Below are positions 38,925 to 48,992 of a stretch of DNA of 64,000 nt, one piece after another. Below the pieces are notes generated by a model that made no database searches, was not told the DNA's origin, and saw only the letters and a program-made list of their open reading frames with translations. The stretch is from assembly GCF_019947135.1 (NCBI RefSeq), contig NZ_JAGSHT010000013.1, positions 310,001 through 374,000 on the forward strand, read 5' to 3'. This stretch comes from Occultella gossypii (GTDB lineage Bacteria > Actinomycetota > Actinomycetes > Actinomycetales > Beutenbergiaceae). A program made the position numbers and the translations under genes. Each line of letters opens with the position of its first letter. Positions within the stretch are counted from its first letter, which is position 1.

Positions 38925-41450
38925 TCAGTCCGCGGACGCGGCGGGCAGTTCCGGCATGGCGCCGGCCCCGACCGCGAGCGGTTCCTTCTCCTCGGTGGCC
39001 TTGGTCTCACCGCGGAAGGTGAACTCGCCGAGCAGACCCTCGCCGACGGCGTCGACGATGATGTTCTGGCCCGCGGAGAGCTCGCCGTAGAGGATCTTCT
39101 CGGAGAGCTGGTCCTCGATCTCGCGCTGGATCGCACGGCGCAGCGGCCGGGCACCGAGGACCGGGTCGTAGCCGCGCTCGGCGAGCAGTTCCTTCGCCGC
39201 CGGGCTGAGCTCGATCGTCATGTCCTTGTCCGCCAGCCGGTTGGCCAGCTGCGCCATCATCAGGTCGACGATCTGGAAGATCTCGTCCTGGGACAGCTGC
39301 GGGAACACGATCACGTCGTCGACCCGGTTCAGGAACTCCGGGCGGAAGTGCTGCTTCAGCTCGTCGTTGACCTTGACCTTCATCCGGTCGTAGCTCGTGG
39401 ACAGGTCCCCACCGGCCTGGAAGCCGGTGAGCATGCCCTTGGCGATGTCCCGGGTACCGAGGTTCGTGGTCATGATGATCACGGTGTTCTTGAAGTCCAC
39501 CACCCGGCCCTGGGAGTCGGTCAGGCGACCGTCCTCGAGGATCTGCAGCAGCGAGTTGAAGATGTCCGCGTGGGCCTTCTCCACCTCGTCGAAGAGCACC
39601 ACGGAGAACGGCTTGCGGCGCACCTTCTCGGTGAGCTGGCCACCCTCCTCGTAGCCGACGTATCCGGGCGGGGACCCGAACAGCCGGGACACGGTGTGCT
39701 TCTCGGAGAACTCGCTCATGTCCAGCTGGATCAGGGCGTCCTCGTCGCCGAACAGGAACTCCGCGAGCGCCTTGGCGAGCTCGGTCTTCCCGACGCCCGT
39801 GGGGCCGGCGAAGATGAACGAGCCACCAGGCCGCTTCGGGTCCTTCAGACCCGCACGGGTGCGCCGGATCGCCTGGGAGAGCGCCTTGATCGCCGCGTCC
39901 TGGCCGACGATCCGCTTGTGCAGCTCGTCCTCCATGCGCAGCAGCCTCGAGGACTCCTCCTCGGTGAGCTTGAACACCGGGATCCCGGTGGACGCGGCGA
40001 GCACCTCGGCGATGAGTTCCTCATCGACCTCGGCGACGTTGTCCATGTCCCCGGACTTCCAGGCCTTCTCCCGCTCGACGCGGGTGTTGGCGAGGTTCTT
40101 CTCCTCGTCCCGGAGCCGGGCGGCGCGCTCGAAGTCCTGATCGTCGATCGCAGACTCCTTGGAGCGGCGGGTCTCGGCGATCTGCTCGTCGAGCTCACGC
40201 AGCTCCGGGGGCGCGGTCATCCGGCGGATCCGCAGGCGGGCGCCGGCCTCGTCGATCAGGTCGATCGCCTTGTCCGGCAGGAACCGGTCGTTGACGTACC
40301 GGTCGGCGAGCGTCGCGGCGGCCACGATGGCCGAGTCCGTGATCGTCACCCGGTGGTGCGCCTCGTACCGGTCGCGCAGGCCCTTGAGGATCTCGATGGT
40401 GTGCGCGAGCGTGGGCTCGGCCACCTGGATCGGCTGGAACCGGCGCTCGAGCGCGGCGTCCTTCTCGATGTGCTTGCGGTACTCGTCGAGGGTGGTCGCC
40501 CCGATCGTCTGGAGCTCCCCACGGGCGAGCATCGGCTTCAGAATGCTGGCAGCGTCGATCGCGCCCTCGGCGGCACCGGCCCCGACGAGCGTGTGGATCT
40601 CGTCAATGAACAGGATGATGTCTCCGCGGGTGCGGATCTCCTTGAGCACCTTCTTCAGGCGCTCCTCGAAGTCACCGCGGTAGCGCGACCCGGCCACCAG
40701 GGCGCCGAGGTCGAGGGTGTAGAGTTGCTTGTCCTTCAGGGTCTCGGGCACGTCGCCGCGCACGATGTCCTGGGCCAGGCCCTCCACCACGGCGGTCTTA
40801 CCGACGCCGGGCTCACCGATCAGCACCGGGTTGTTCTTGGTGCGCCTGGAGAGCACCTGCATGACCCGCTCGATCTCCTTGCTGCGCCCGATGACCGGGT
40901 CCAGCTTGTTCTCGCGGGCTGCCTGCGTGAGGTTGCGGCCGAACTGGTCCAGCACGGCCGAGCCCGAGGGGGTGCCCTCGGTGGGGCCGCCGGCGGAGAC
41001 CGGCTCCTTGCCCTGGTAGCCGGACAGGAGCTGGATGACCTGCTGGCGGACCCTGTTCAGGTCGGCGCCCAGCTTGGTCAGCACCTGGGCGGCGACGCCC
41101 TCGCCCTCGCGGATGAGGCCGAGCAGGATGTGCTCGGTGCCGATGTAGTTGTGGCCCAGCTGGAGCGCCTCACGCAGGGACAGCTCGAGGACCTTCTTCG
41201 CACGGGGAGTGAACGGGATGTGCCCGGACGGCGCCTGCTGACCCTCGCCGATGATCTCCTGCACCTGCTGGCGCACGGCCTCCAGGGAGATGTTCAGCGA
41301 CTCCAGTGCCTTCGCGGCCACGCCCTCGCCCTCGTGGATGAGGCCGAGCAGGATGTGCTCGGTGCCGATGTAGTTGTGATTGAGCATCCGTGCCTCTTCT
41401 TGGGCAAGGACGACCACTCGGCGGGCTCTGTCTGTAAATCTCTCGAACAT
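38925..41450 (-). CDS. clpC: ATP-dependent Clp protease ATPase subunit ClpC
   Basis: An 841-residue AAA+ unfoldase feeding the ClpP protease. Two Clp N-domain repeats ([15 protein letters not shown] and [15 protein letters not shown]) occupy about 1-150. AAA1 has Walker A GEPGVGKT and FIDEIHT. A UVR-like/middle coiled segment ([15 protein letters not shown]) follows, then AAA2 with GPTGVGKT and LFDEVEKAH, and the tail with [20 protein letters not shown] 41450 ([11 protein letters not shown]) has GAGGAG seven bases upstream. Monocistronic. Confidence 0.97.
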   Translation of the reverse strand: MFERFTDRARRVVVLAQEEARMLNHNYIGTEHILLGLIHEGEGVAAKALESLNISLEAVRQQVQEIIGEGQQAPSGHIPFTPRAKKVLELSLREALQLGHNYIGTEHILLGLIREGEGVAAQVLTKLGADLNRVRQQVIQLLSGYQGKEPVSAGGPTEGTPSGSAVLDQFGRNLTQAARENKLDPVIGRSKEIERVMQVLSRRTKNNPVLIGEPGVGKTAVVEGLAQDIVRGDVPETLKDKQLYTLDLGALVAGSRYRGDFEERLKKVLKEIRTRGDIILFIDEIHTLVGAGAAEGAIDAASILKPMLARGELQTIGATTLDEYRKHIEKDAALERRFQPIQVAEPTLAHTIEILKGLRDRYEAHHRVTITDSAIVAAATLADRYVNDRFLPDKAIDLIDEAGARLRIRRMTAPPELRELDEQIAETRRSKESAIDDQDFERAARLRDEEKNLANTRVEREKAWKSGDMDNVAEVDEELIAEVLAASTGIPVFKLTEEESSRLLRMEDELHKRIVGQDAAIKALSQAIRRTRAGLKDPKRPGGSFIFAGPTGVGKTELAKALAEFLFGDEDALIQLDMSEFSEKHTVSRLFGSPPGYVGYEEGGQLTEKVRRKPFSVVLFDEVEKAHADIFNSLLQILEDGRLTDSQGRVVDFKNTVIIMTTNLGTRDIAKGMLTGFQAGGDLSTSYDRMKVKVNDELKQHFRPEFLNRVDDVIVFPQLSQDEIFQIVDLMMAQLANRLADKDMTIELSPAAKELLAERGYDPVLGARPLRRAIQREIEDQLSEKILYGELSAGQNIIVDAVGEGLLGEFTFRGETKATEEKEPLAVGAGAMPELPAASAD

Positions 41451-41645
41451 CTGCGTACTCCTCACGGGCCGGGACCGACACCGGTCATGGCGGTGTGTGT
41501 CATCGATGCTAACGGCGCCGGTCCGGCGATGATGCCCCTGTTCGCCAGCGGCAGAGAGCACGCCGGTCACGATCGTGCAACGCCCGACGGCGGATGGTCG
41601 CCGACGCTCGTCGGCGCACCCCGCTCGTCGTGGTCCGAGGCCGGT

Positions 41646-42155
41646 TCAGGCGAGCCGCGCCTGGAACTGCGCGAGGGCGTCGGCTCCGAACAGGACGAAC
41701 CGGACCGTCTCGACGCCGGGTACGCTCGCCGCTCGTACGGTGCTCACCGCGATCTCGGCGACCTGTGCCATCGCCCAGCCGTAGACCCCGCCGCTGATCG
41801 CCGGGAATGCCACGGATGCGGCCCCGAGCCTGCTCGCGACGGCGAGGCTCGAGGAGAACGCGGACGCGAGGAGCGCCGGGTCCGTCTGACCCGCATGCCG
41901 GTTCGGCCCCACGGTGTGGATGACCCACCGGGCGGGCAGGTTCCCGGCCCCGGTCGCGACCGCCTGACCGACGGGCAGCCCGTCCCGGAGGGTGGTCGAC
42001 CGCAGCCGCTCGCACTCGGCCAGCAGCGCCGGGCCTGCCGCGCGGTGGATGGCACCGTCGACCCCGCCACCCCCGAGCAGCGAGGAGTTCGCTGCGTTCA
42101 CGATGGCGTCGACGGACTGGGTGGTGATGTCACCGGCGATGGCCTCGATGCGCAT
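41646..42155 (-). CDS. Macrodomain protein (ADP-ribose/O-acetyl-ADP-ribose hydrolase type)
   Basis: A 169-residue single macrodomain. It starts [21 protein letters not shown] and has [17 protein letters not shown], the ADP-ribose-binding loop of the MacroD/YmdB group, with [11 protein letters not shown] later. It probably removes acetyl or ADP-ribosyl groups. ATG 42155 is used; the open frame upstream is not conserved. No link with neighbours is evident. Confidence 0.92.
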   Translation of the reverse strand: MRIEAIAGDITTQSVDAIVNAANSSLLGGGGVDGAIHRAAGPALLAECERLRSTTLRDGLPVGQAVATGAGNLPARWVIHTVGPNRHAGQTDPALLASAFSSSLAVASRLGAASVAFPAISGGVYGWAMAQVAEIAVSTVRAASVPGVETVRFVLFGADALAQFQARLA

Positions 42156-42264
42156 GACTCCACTGTGGCACGTCCGCGGATCCGGTCGCCCATCCGTCCG
42201 GTCACCCATCCGCACAGCGGGCCGCCTCAGTCCGGGTCCCCCACTTCCCGGCCACGGCGACCGC

Positions 42265-42690
42265 TCAGCTCTCCACGAGCAGCGTGAACGGCCCTTCGTT
42301 CACCAGCGAGACCGACATCATCGCGCCGAACCGGCCGGTCGCCGTCGGGATGCCGCGCTCGCGTAGGTCCGCCACCACCGCCTCGACCAACGGCTCCGCG
42401 ACCGGCCCCGGGGCAGCCGCGGACCAGGACGGGCGCCGACCCTTGCGGGTGTCGCCGTAGAGGGTGAACTGGCTGACCACGAGCGCCCCGGCGCCCGGGG
42501 TGTCGGCCACGGACGTCTCCCCTTCGAGGATCCGCAGCTCGGCGATCTTGCGGGCCACGCGCCGCGCGTCGTCGACGGTGTCCTCGACCGCGACCCCGAC
42601 GAGGGCGAGCAGTCCCGGGCCGATCTGCCCCACCACCGCACCGTCGACGCTCACCGACGCGGAACTGACCCGCTGCAGCACCGCTCGCAT
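42265..42690 (-). CDS. dtd: D-aminoacyl-tRNA deacylase
   Basis: A 141-residue enzyme that removes D-amino acids (and misloaded Gly) from tRNA. The characteristic SQFTLYGD is present and the cis-proline loop reads [10 protein letters not shown], a small variation on the usual NxGPVT. ATG 42690 begins [17 protein letters not shown], the canonical N-terminus. It follows the asparaginase gene by 4 nt in the same operon. Confidence 0.95.
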   Translation of the reverse strand: MRAVLQRVSSASVSVDGAVVGQIGPGLLALVGVAVEDTVDDARRVARKIAELRILEGETSVADTPGAGALVVSQFTLYGDTRKGRRPSWSAAAPGPVAEPLVEAVVADLRERGIPTATGRFGAMMSVSLVNEGPFTLLVES

Positions 42691-42694
42691 CGGG

Positions 42695-43687
42695 TCAGCG
42701 CAGTCCGGGCGGGGCTGCGGCGCCGAAGGCCGCGCGGATCGCGCCGGCCGGTGCCCCGCCACCGAGGACGGGCACCCGCCCCCAGGACCAGAACCCCTCG
42801 ACGCCCAGCTCGTGCAGCGCGGCGGCGAGGATCACCGCACGGGCCCGCCCTCCGCCGTCGGACACCTTGAACGCGAGCGCGCGCCCGTCAGGCATCGCCG
42901 CCGCGTACACGCCGTCGGCGCCGTCCTTGGCGACCAGACCGGGCTCGGAGGTCATCGCCTCGGTGACGTCCCGGCCGGTGCCGCCGACCAGCCACGGGTG
43001 CGCGGTCATCGCGGCCCGCACCCGCGCCTCGGGTCCGGTCTCCGCGGCCGCGATCCGGGCGAACGCGCGCGCCAGACCGAGCACGGTGGTCGAGAACTGC
43101 GGCGCCCCGCAGCCGTCCACGGCCACGTGCGCGGGTTCGACGCCGGTCAGTTCGGTGATGGTCGCCGCGATCGCCTGCTGCAGCGGGTGCGCGGGATCCA
43201 GGTAGCCGTCCGTGGGCCACCCGGCGGCCCGGCAGGTGGCCAGCATGCCGGCGTGCTTGCCGGAGCAGTTGTGCGCGAGGGCCGACGGCGGTCTCCCGGC
43301 CGCGATCCAGGCGGCGGCGGTCGGTTCGTGCCAGGGCAGCGACGGCGGTGTGCGCAGGTCGGCCTCGCTCAGCCCGGCGCCGGCCAGGATGCTCGCCGCG
43401 ACGTCGAGGTGGCGCGGCTCGCCGTAGTGCGAGGCGCAGACGAGCGCCAGCTGCTCGTTGCTGACCTCCAGCCCGGCGCGCAGCATCGCCAGCGCCTGCA
43501 CCGGCTTGATCGCCGAGCGGGGGTAGATCACCTGCTCGGGCTCGCCGAGTGCGAGGACGGCCGCGCCGTCGGCGTCGAGGGCGACCAGGTGTCCGGCGTG
43601 CACCGACTCCACCAGCGTGCCCCGGATCACCCACGCCAGCGGCGCCCCGGGTGCGGGCCGATCCAGCTGCGGCGGCGGCTTCACCAC
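42695..43687 (-). CDS. Asparaginase (Rhizobium type III / asparaginase II family)
   Basis: A 330-residue asparaginase of the thermolabile Rhizobium-type family. Signatures: [46 protein letters not shown] and [11 protein letters not shown]. It hydrolyses L-asparagine to aspartate and ammonia in the cytoplasm. The start is either GTG 43687 or the next GTG 43684, which overlaps the DUF2516 stop (GTGA). It shares an operon with dtd. Confidence 0.92.
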   Translation of the reverse strand: MVKPPPQLDRPAPGAPLAWVIRGTLVESVHAGHLVALDADGAAVLALGEPEQVIYPRSAIKPVQALAMLRAGLEVSNEQLALVCASHYGEPRHLDVAASILAGAGLSEADLRTPPSLPWHEPTAAAWIAAGRPPSALAHNCSGKHAGMLATCRAAGWPTDGYLDPAHPLQQAIAATITELTGVEPAHVAVDGCGAPQFSTTVLGLARAFARIAAAETGPEARVRAAMTAHPWLVGGTGRDVTEAMTSEPGLVAKDGADGVYAAAMPDGRALAFKVSDGGGRARAVILAAALHELGVEGFWSWGRVPVLGGGAPAGAIRAAFGAAAPPGLR

Positions 43688-44013
43688 CGGCCACCGCCAC
43701 CGCTGCCGCCCGAGCCGCCGCGGCCGCTGTACCGGGCCACGGCGGGTCGCACGTCCGCGAGGTAGATGCCGGCCGGGATCGCCGCGATGAGCACGAGGAA
43801 CAGCGAGCTGCCGCCACCGCCCGCGGGGATGCCGAGGAAGCCGAGCACCGTGGCCAGTGCGAGCACGCCGCCCCAGAACCCCTTGGTGCGCTTGTCCGCC
43901 GAGGTGAACGCCGTCGACGGCCGCAGCAGGGCGTCGACCAGGGCCCAGAGGGCGAGCCCGAAGGCGATGACGGACAGGCCGAGGAACAGGTACGCCTGGA
44001 TGATCGCGATCAC
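43681..44013 (-). CDS. DUF2516-family small membrane protein
   Basis: A 110-residue protein with three hydrophobic segments (AYLFLGLSVIAFGLALWALV, VLALATVLGFL, LFLVLIAAIPAGIYLADVRP) and a Gly/Arg tail. The pattern DAL.RP..F....K..K..W fits DUF2516, restricted to actinobacteria and of unknown function. GTG 44013 start; the stop overlaps the asparaginase start. Confidence 0.85.
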   Translation of the reverse strand: MIAIIQAYLFLGLSVIAFGLALWALVDALLRPSTAFTSADKRTKGFWGGVLALATVLGFLGIPAGGGGSSLFLVLIAAIPAGIYLADVRPAVARYSGRGGSGGSGGGGRW

Positions 44014-44038
44014 AGCATGAGGGTACGCGAGCGACGCC

Positions 44039-45181
44039 TCAGCCGGGACGCCCGGTGTCGATCTCGACGAGGGCCTCCCGGGCCTGGGTGCCGGTCATCC
44101 CGGTCAGCTCGAGCAGGTCCACCACGAGCGAACGCAGCAGCACCACCAGCGTCTGGGTCTGCCACCCGGTGAACGCCTGCGGGTCCAGGTCGCCCGCCAC
44201 CGCGAGCAGCTGCGGACGCAGCCGGATCAGGTCGGCGTTCGAGCCGAACGCGACCCCGATGTCCCGGCTGGCCCGGGCGGTCACCTCGAGGATGTCGGCG
44301 ACCCGGTCGTTGTCCTGCAGGTTGACGGAGACGGACCAGGACCGGCGCGCGATCACCCGGAGGTTTCGCATCGCCCGGTCGCACAGGGTGCTGGCCCGCT
44401 GGAGCCGGGTGAGGAGGTCGTCGTGGCGCAGCGCCGACGGCGTCAGCCGGGTCGCCTCGAGGGCGTCCCGCACGAGCGTGTTCCACTCGTCGATCACCCC
44501 CTGGGACCCGCGCGCCCGGACCAGGGCGTCGTTGAGGACCTCCGGATCGGCGAGCCGGATGCCGCGGGCCAGGTCCTCGGCGGTGATGGCCAGTTCCGCC
44601 ATCCCGGCGGCGGCCAGCGACTGCGCCCGCTTGCGCACGTCGAGCGGCAGCAGGGCCGCGGTGAGCAGCGCCAGCGCCCCTCCGATCAGGGCGTCCAGCC
44701 AGCGCCCGACGCCGCCACCCAGGAGCGTCGTGGAGAACCCCACGATCACGACGGCCTGCACCCCGGCCTGCATCGCGAGCATCTGCGCGCCGTCGATGAG
44801 CCGGGCCATCGAGACCGCGAGCGCGAGCACCACGGCGATCTGCACGGGGCCGGTGCCGAACAGATGCGCGAACACCTCCCCGAACGCCACCCCGAGGGTC
44901 ACTCCGAGCGCGAGCTCGGCCACCTTGCGCGGGCGCCGGTCGTTGCCGTACCCGAGGCACACCCAGGCGGCGATCGCCGCGAACACCGGCACCTCGTGAC
45001 CGACCAGGTACAGCGCGACGGCATAGGCGATCCCGGCGGCCACGGACGCGCTGAGGATCCCCACGGCGTTCGAGCGGAGCCGGCGGACGCCACGGGCGAC
45101 CCGGGCGACGACGAGGACGCGGGCCCGGCGAAGGTCGAATCGCCGTCGGGGTGCCTCGGCGCGCGCCGGTCCGTTGCTCAC
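44039..45181 (-). CDS. FUSC-like / aromatic-acid-exporter-like membrane protein
   Basis: A 380-residue protein. About six hydrophobic spans lie in residues 40-170 (AVGILSASVAAGIAYAVALYL, VPVFAAIAAWVCLGYGNDRR), followed by a long cytoplasmic helical domain, the arrangement of the FUSC/ArAE efflux group. The substrate is unknown. GTG 45181 (VSNGPARAE) is preferred; upstream codons come from the repeat region. It lies 25 nt before DUF2516 in the same direction. Confidence 0.82.
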   Translation of the reverse strand: MSNGPARAEAPRRRFDLRRARVLVVARVARGVRRLRSNAVGILSASVAAGIAYAVALYLVGHEVPVFAAIAAWVCLGYGNDRRPRKVAELALGVTLGVAFGEVFAHLFGTGPVQIAVVLALAVSMARLIDGAQMLAMQAGVQAVVIVGFSTTLLGGGVGRWLDALIGGALALLTAALLPLDVRKRAQSLAAAGMAELAITAEDLARGIRLADPEVLNDALVRARGSQGVIDEWNTLVRDALEATRLTPSALRHDDLLTRLQRASTLCDRAMRNLRVIARRSWSVSVNLQDNDRVADILEVTARASRDIGVAFGSNADLIRLRPQLLAVAGDLDPQAFTGWQTQTLVVLLRSLVVDLLELTGMTGTQAREALVEIDTGRPG

Positions 45182-45238
45182 ACCTGAAGAGCGTACGGGT
45201 GGCGGGCATCTCCCACCGATCGGCTGCGGCAAGGCCGC

Positions 45239-45376
45239 CCGACGGCGCTACCTCCGTCCCGCAGGCCCGTCCACTCGGGCGGGTGCTACAGCGTCCGACG
45301 GCGCTCCCTCGGTCCCGCAGGCCCGTCCGCTCAGGCGGGTGCTACAGCGTCCGACGGCGCAGCTTCGGTCCTGCGG
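45239..45376. repeat. 56-bp tandem repeat containing the ygfZ 3' end
   Basis: Units begin CCGACGGCGC at 45239, 45295 and 45351 (period 56; the third is partial). Each full unit holds GCAGGCCCGTCC and GGCGGGTGCTACAGCGT. The third, partial unit is the end of ygfZ, so the last codons and stop of that gene have been duplicated twice downstream. Each unit can form a GCCCG/CGGGC-type hairpin. Confidence 0.85.
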
Positions 45377-46523
45377 CCGGCTCCGGTCGGTTGGTGCCCG
45401 CACCCTCGACGGACACGATGAGCTCCTGGGCGGCGGCGATGCCACCGACCGTCAGCTGGACGTCCGGGGCGACGTTGCGCTTGATGACGGCCAGGGCCAC
45501 CGGGCCCAGCTCGTGGTGGCGCACGACGGACGTGACCCGCCCGACCTCACGTTCGCCGTCGAGCACCACCTCCCCCGGCTCCGGGGTGAGGTGCTCGCTG
45601 CCGTCCAGGTGCAGCATCACCAGCCGGCGCGGCGGCCGGCCCAGGTTGAAGACGCGGGCGACGGTCTCCTGGCCCCGGTAGCAGCCCTTGTTCAGGTGCA
45701 CGCCGGTGCGCAGCCAGTCCAGCTCGTGCGGGATGGCCCGCTCGTCCACCTCCCTGGCCAGACGGGGGCGCCACGCGGCCACCCGCATCGCCTCCCACGC
45801 CCAGGCTCCGGCGAGGCGGGCCCCGGCGCTCTCGGCAGCCCGGACCACGGCCGGGACCTCGGTGCGAGGCACCAGCCACAGTTGCGCGGCCCACTCCGAG
45901 CCGGGGTGGTCGGCGTCGGCGGGGCCGTACCGGGTCGAGCCCGGGGCTGTGGCCGGCCAGGGGTCGCGCCAGGTCACCGGTTCGGCGCCGTCGTCGGTAC
46001 GCAATGACGGCCCCGCGGCGGACGTGCCGAGGACGGCGGTTTCGGTGTCGACGGCCACGTCCACCCGGAGCATGAACCTCATCGACTCCAGGAACGCGGC
46101 GAGCCCCGCGGCGTCGTCGGCCTCGGTGATCAGCCAGGTGGTCGTGCCGTCGTCGACGACGGCCGGGGCGTGCTCGACGCGCCCGTTCGGGTCGAGCAGC
46201 AACAGTTCGGTGGAGACCCCCGGGGCGAGCGTGGCGACGTCCTGGGAGCTGAGGGTGTGCAGCCAGCTGAGCCGGTCCACGCCGGTCACGGTCACGACCC
46301 CGAGGTGGGACAGGTCCACGACGGCCAGCCCTCGGGCGAGGTCACGCTGCTCCCGGTTGGGTTCGCCGTAGTGCGCGGCGACACCCGAGTCGGGGCCGCC
46401 GGCAGCGACGGCGCCGTGGCGGGACAGCAAGGGCGAGGCGATGGTGGTCACACCAAGGTCAAGGCCGGCGGGCGCTGCTTCATTCCGGACCGCGGGTCCG
46501 CCCTCCGCCCCGATCGAGTTCAT
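45342..46523 (-). CDS. ygfZ: YgfZ/GcvT-like folate-binding Fe-S cluster maturation protein
   Basis: A 393-residue folate-binding protein. The signature KGCYRGQETVARV is intact, with PLSRHGAVAAG near the start and VVDLSHLGVVTVTGVDRLSWLHTLSSQ as in the GcvT fold. It assists iron-sulfur enzymes. ATG 46523 overlaps the stop of the nitrobindin-like gene by 4 nt (ATGA). The ending KLRRRTL lies in a tandem repeat duplicated downstream. Confidence 0.93.
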   Translation of the reverse strand: MNSIGAEGGPAVRNEAAPAGLDLGVTTIASPLLSRHGAVAAGGPDSGVAAHYGEPNREQRDLARGLAVVDLSHLGVVTVTGVDRLSWLHTLSSQDVATLAPGVSTELLLLDPNGRVEHAPAVVDDGTTTWLITEADDAAGLAAFLESMRFMLRVDVAVDTETAVLGTSAAGPSLRTDDGAEPVTWRDPWPATAPGSTRYGPADADHPGSEWAAQLWLVPRTEVPAVVRAAESAGARLAGAWAWEAMRVAAWRPRLAREVDERAIPHELDWLRTGVHLNKGCYRGQETVARVFNLGRPPRRLVMLHLDGSEHLTPEPGEVVLDGEREVGRVTSVVRHHELGPVALAVIKRNVAPDVQLTVGGIAAAQELIVSVEGAGTNRPEPAAGPKLRRRTL

Positions 46524-47149
46524 TGCCGCTGGAGCCGGCCGGAGGAGTAGGACTGCATCTCGTGCCCGAACGCGGCCATGTCCGTGGCCCACATGAGCTC
46601 GCTGCGCACGAGGCCGTACATCCGGGCGGCGGCGGAGACCTCCGCGCCGGACGCGGTACGGGCGATCAGGTCGGTCGCGAGCTCGATGCGGGGCCCCTGG
46701 ACCACGCCGAGGTAGACGCTCACGTGGCCGCTCGGTTCGGCGAGCAGCACCTCGATCTCCGTGGCCGACGGCGGCGGTGCGGCCGAGCCGGTCGTCTCAC
46801 CTTCCGCTGCGGCGGGCGCGGGCGCAGGCGGGTCGGTCAGTGCGCTGGGATCGTCGGGCACCGTGGGCACCACGCGCCAGAACCCGGACTCGGTGGCCCA
46901 GAGCTGACCGGGGCGCAGGGCGGACACGTCGATGTCACCCTCGAGGGAGTCGAGCTCGCCGTCGAGGTTCCAGGTGGTGGCGGTGTACGCGAGATACGGG
47001 CCACCGTCGGAGGTGAAACTGACCTCGACGAGGACCGGCCGCTCCGGGATGTCCGGATAGCTGAGGAAGCCCGGACCGCGCCAGGTGCCGAGCAGCCAGG
47101 CCAGCGGGTAGGTCTCGGGGGCAAGGCCGTCGGGGATGGCGAAACTCAT
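46520..47149 (-). CDS. Nitrobindin/FABP-like heme-binding protein
   Basis: A 209-residue beta-barrel protein of the THAP4/nitrobindin-like family. It has LLGTWRGPGFLSYPDI at the N-terminus (relative of GxWxGxGxGxYP) and the conserved end MWATDMAAFGHEMQSYSSGRL. A Pro/Ala-rich insertion (about 100-130) is extra. The family includes heme-dependent peroxynitrite isomerases. It is first gene of the unit with ygfZ, a pairing usual in actinobacteria. Confidence 0.88.
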   Translation of the reverse strand: MSFAIPDGLAPETYPLAWLLGTWRGPGFLSYPDIPERPVLVEVSFTSDGGPYLAYTATTWNLDGELDSLEGDIDVSALRPGQLWATESGFWRVVPTVPDDPSALTDPPAPAPAAAEGETTGSAAPPPSATEIEVLLAEPSGHVSVYLGVVQGPRIELATDLIARTASGAEVSAAARMYGLVRSELMWATDMAAFGHEMQSYSSGRLQRQ

Positions 47150-47198
47150 GGGCTTGGACTCCCTGGGGGCGGGTCGGCTTTGCCGCCGATCGTACCCG

Positions 47199-47921
47199 TC
47201 AGACGAGCAGGAGCCGGGCCAGCACGTAGACCGGCAGCCCGGCCACGGCCACCGGCAGCATCGCCGCGGCCAGCGCCGGGAAGGGCCGCCCGGAGGCGGG
47301 GAACTGCCCGAACAGCCGGTGCGCCGCGGCGACCACGACCCCAGCGGAGAGGCCGATCAACGCCCCGGCGGTCGGTCCGACGTCGGTCACCGAGCCGACC
47401 GCGAACCCGCCCGCGGCGGCCACGACGATGGTGACCCCGGCGCCGATCCAGCCCGGGAACGGCAGGGCCGTACACGTCGCGGCGACGGCGAGCGTGACCG
47501 CGCCGCAGAGCAGCAGGCCGACCGCCGTCGGGCCGGTGCCGACGGCGATCCACCCGGTCGCGGAGGTGACCACCGCGGTCCCGGCCACGACGCCGGAGAC
47601 CGATTCCACCAGGCGCGGGCGCCCGTCCCGGCGCACGAGTTCGTGCACGAACGCGCCCACCACGGACAACGCGAACACGACGGCGACATACGCGAGGTCG
47701 TCCGTGAGCAGCAGTACCCCGATCGAGGCCGCCACGCATGCAGCCAGCACCACACTGGCGCCGCGTGGCGCCGGCAGCCCCAGCAGCGCCGGCCAGCCGA
47801 GCGAGAACAGGGCCCCGATCGCAGCGACGGTGCCGACCAGCAGGTACCGGTCCCCGAACGCGGTGATGCCGATGCCCGCCGCCGCGGTCGCCGCGACCAC
47901 CGCGCGGAACGCGCCGCTCAT
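47199..47921 (-). CDS. Polytopic membrane protein of unknown function
   Basis: A 240-residue protein with about eight hydrophobic segments and few charged residues (VHELVRRDGRPRLVES is the main polar loop). No family recognised with confidence. The start is one of two adjacent ATGs (47924 or 47921); GAGG six bases upstream favours the second. It is divergent from glnR. Confidence 0.7.
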   Translation of the reverse strand: MSGAFRAVVAATAAAGIGITAFGDRYLLVGTVAAIGALFSLGWPALLGLPAPRGASVVLAACVAASIGVLLLTDDLAYVAVVFALSVVGAFVHELVRRDGRPRLVESVSGVVAGTAVVTSATGWIAVGTGPTAVGLLLCGAVTLAVAATCTALPFPGWIGAGVTIVVAAAGGFAVGSVTDVGPTAGALIGLSAGVVVAAAHRLFGQFPASGRPFPALAAAMLPVAVAGLPVYVLARLLLV

Positions 47922-48030
47922 CATCTGCCTCGAGCACCCCTCGGTCGGTCCGCCGGCCACGATCCGGCCGGGCGGTACAGGCGGAACGCTACCTGCAATA
48001 CGATGACGCAACCGGTCGGGAGGAGCACGC

Positions 48031-48798
48031 GTGGCAGAACTTCTGCTGCTTACGTCAGAGCCTGGCGGTTCGGCACAGGTGCTTCCCGCCCTCGCTCTGC
48101 TGCATCACCGCGTCCGCGTTGTACCGGTCGAGCCGTCGTCGCTGCTGGACGCCCCGGATGCCGATGTGGTGCTCATCGACGGTCGGCGGGACCTCGCGAG
48201 GGCACGGAGCACCTGCCAGCTCCTGCGGACGACCGGCATCGAGGTGCCGGTACTGCTCGTGCTCGGTGAGGGCGGGCTGTCCGTGGTGGGGCAGGACTGG
48301 GGTATCGACGACCTGGTCCTGGCCGATGCGGGCCCGGCCGAGGTGGACGCGCGGCTGCGGCTGGTCACCCAGCGCTCCGACCGGCAGACCAGCGAGGACC
48401 CGGAGGAGATCCTCGCCGGTGAGCTCGTCATCGACTCCGGCGGCTACACCGCGCGACTGCGGGGCGAGCCGCTGGACCTGACCTACAAGGAGTTCGAGCT
48501 CCTCAAGTACCTGAGCCAGCACCCGGGGCGGGTGTTCACCCGCGCCCAGCTGCTCCAGGAGGTGTGGGGCTACGACTACTACGGCGGCACCCGGACGGTG
48601 GACGTCCATGTCCGGCGCCTGCGCGCCAAGCTGGGCCCCGAGCACGACGCGATGATCGGGACCGTCCGCAACGTCGGGTACCGGTTCGACCTGCCCCGCG
48701 AGCGGCGCCCCGGCAGCGAGGGCTCCGTGGGCGCCGACCCGACCACCGCACCGGCTGTGACGTCGCCCACCGAGCCGACCACCGCCGTCGACGGTTAG
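48031..48798 (+). CDS. glnR: GlnR-type orphan OmpR-family nitrogen regulator
   Basis: A 255-residue response-regulator-like protein. The receiver domain ([54 protein letters not shown]) keeps the GlnR signature in which the phosphorylation pocket is incomplete. The winged helix ([49 protein letters not shown]) follows with no partner kinase gene nearby. GlnR controls ammonium assimilation genes in actinobacteria. GTG 48031 has GGGAGGAG seven bases upstream. It has a Thr/Pro-rich tail and is followed by a cloverleaf-like element. Confidence 0.9.
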   Translation: MAELLLLTSEPGGSAQVLPALALLHHRVRVVPVEPSSLLDAPDADVVLIDGRRDLARARSTCQLLRTTGIEVPVLLVLGEGGLSVVGQDWGIDDLVLADAGPAEVDARLRLVTQRSDRQTSEDPEEILAGELVIDSGGYTARLRGEPLDLTYKEFELLKYLSQHPGRVFTRAQLLQEVWGYDYYGGTRTVDVHVRRLRAKLGPEHDAMIGTVRNVGYRFDLPRERRPGSEGSVGADPTTAPAVTSPTEPTTAVDG

Positions 48799-48808
48799 AA
48801 TCGGTTCC

Positions 48809-48893
48809 GACGCCGGGTCGCGCTAGCCCCGGGCTCCAACATCAGCCGCTACGAGCGGCCTTCGCGCCGTCAGGCGCTGGGCGGCCCGGCGTC
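48809..48893 (+). ncRNA. Cloverleaf-like structured element between glnR and DUF47-pit
   Basis: A 13-bp closing stem (GACGCCGGGTCGC 48809-48821 with GCGGCCCGGCGTC 48881-48893, one T.G) encloses three hairpins: AGCC-CCG-GGCT (48825), GCCGCT-ACG-AGCGGC (48845) and GCGCC-GTCA-GGCGC (48864). It begins 10 nt after the glnR stop and ends 99 nt before the DUF47 start. No T-loop consensus or CCA, so not a tRNA, and no U-tract. Either an elaborate terminator or a structured leader of the phosphate genes. Confidence 0.55.
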
Positions 48894-48992
48894 ATCTCCC
48901 GCACTCTCGCCGTTCGCCCGGAGTTCATCGGCGCGCCTCCAGTGCTCTAGCCTGAATCCGCTGACATTGCCCTTCCCCCCGGAGTGAATGCT

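Noticed and set aside
38748-42287. A 1179-codon open frame antisense to clpC and the macrodomain gene
   Set aside because: High-GC shadow: its product is low-complexity and shows no domain, while the opposite strand encodes intact ClpC.
45239-45376. CRISPR or attachment site
   Set aside because: Simple tandem duplication of a gene end; no spacers, cas genes or integrase.
48809-48893. A tRNA gene
   Set aside because: The cloverleaf outline is there, but the acceptor-like stem is 13 bp and no T-loop, D-loop or anticodon-loop consensus is present.
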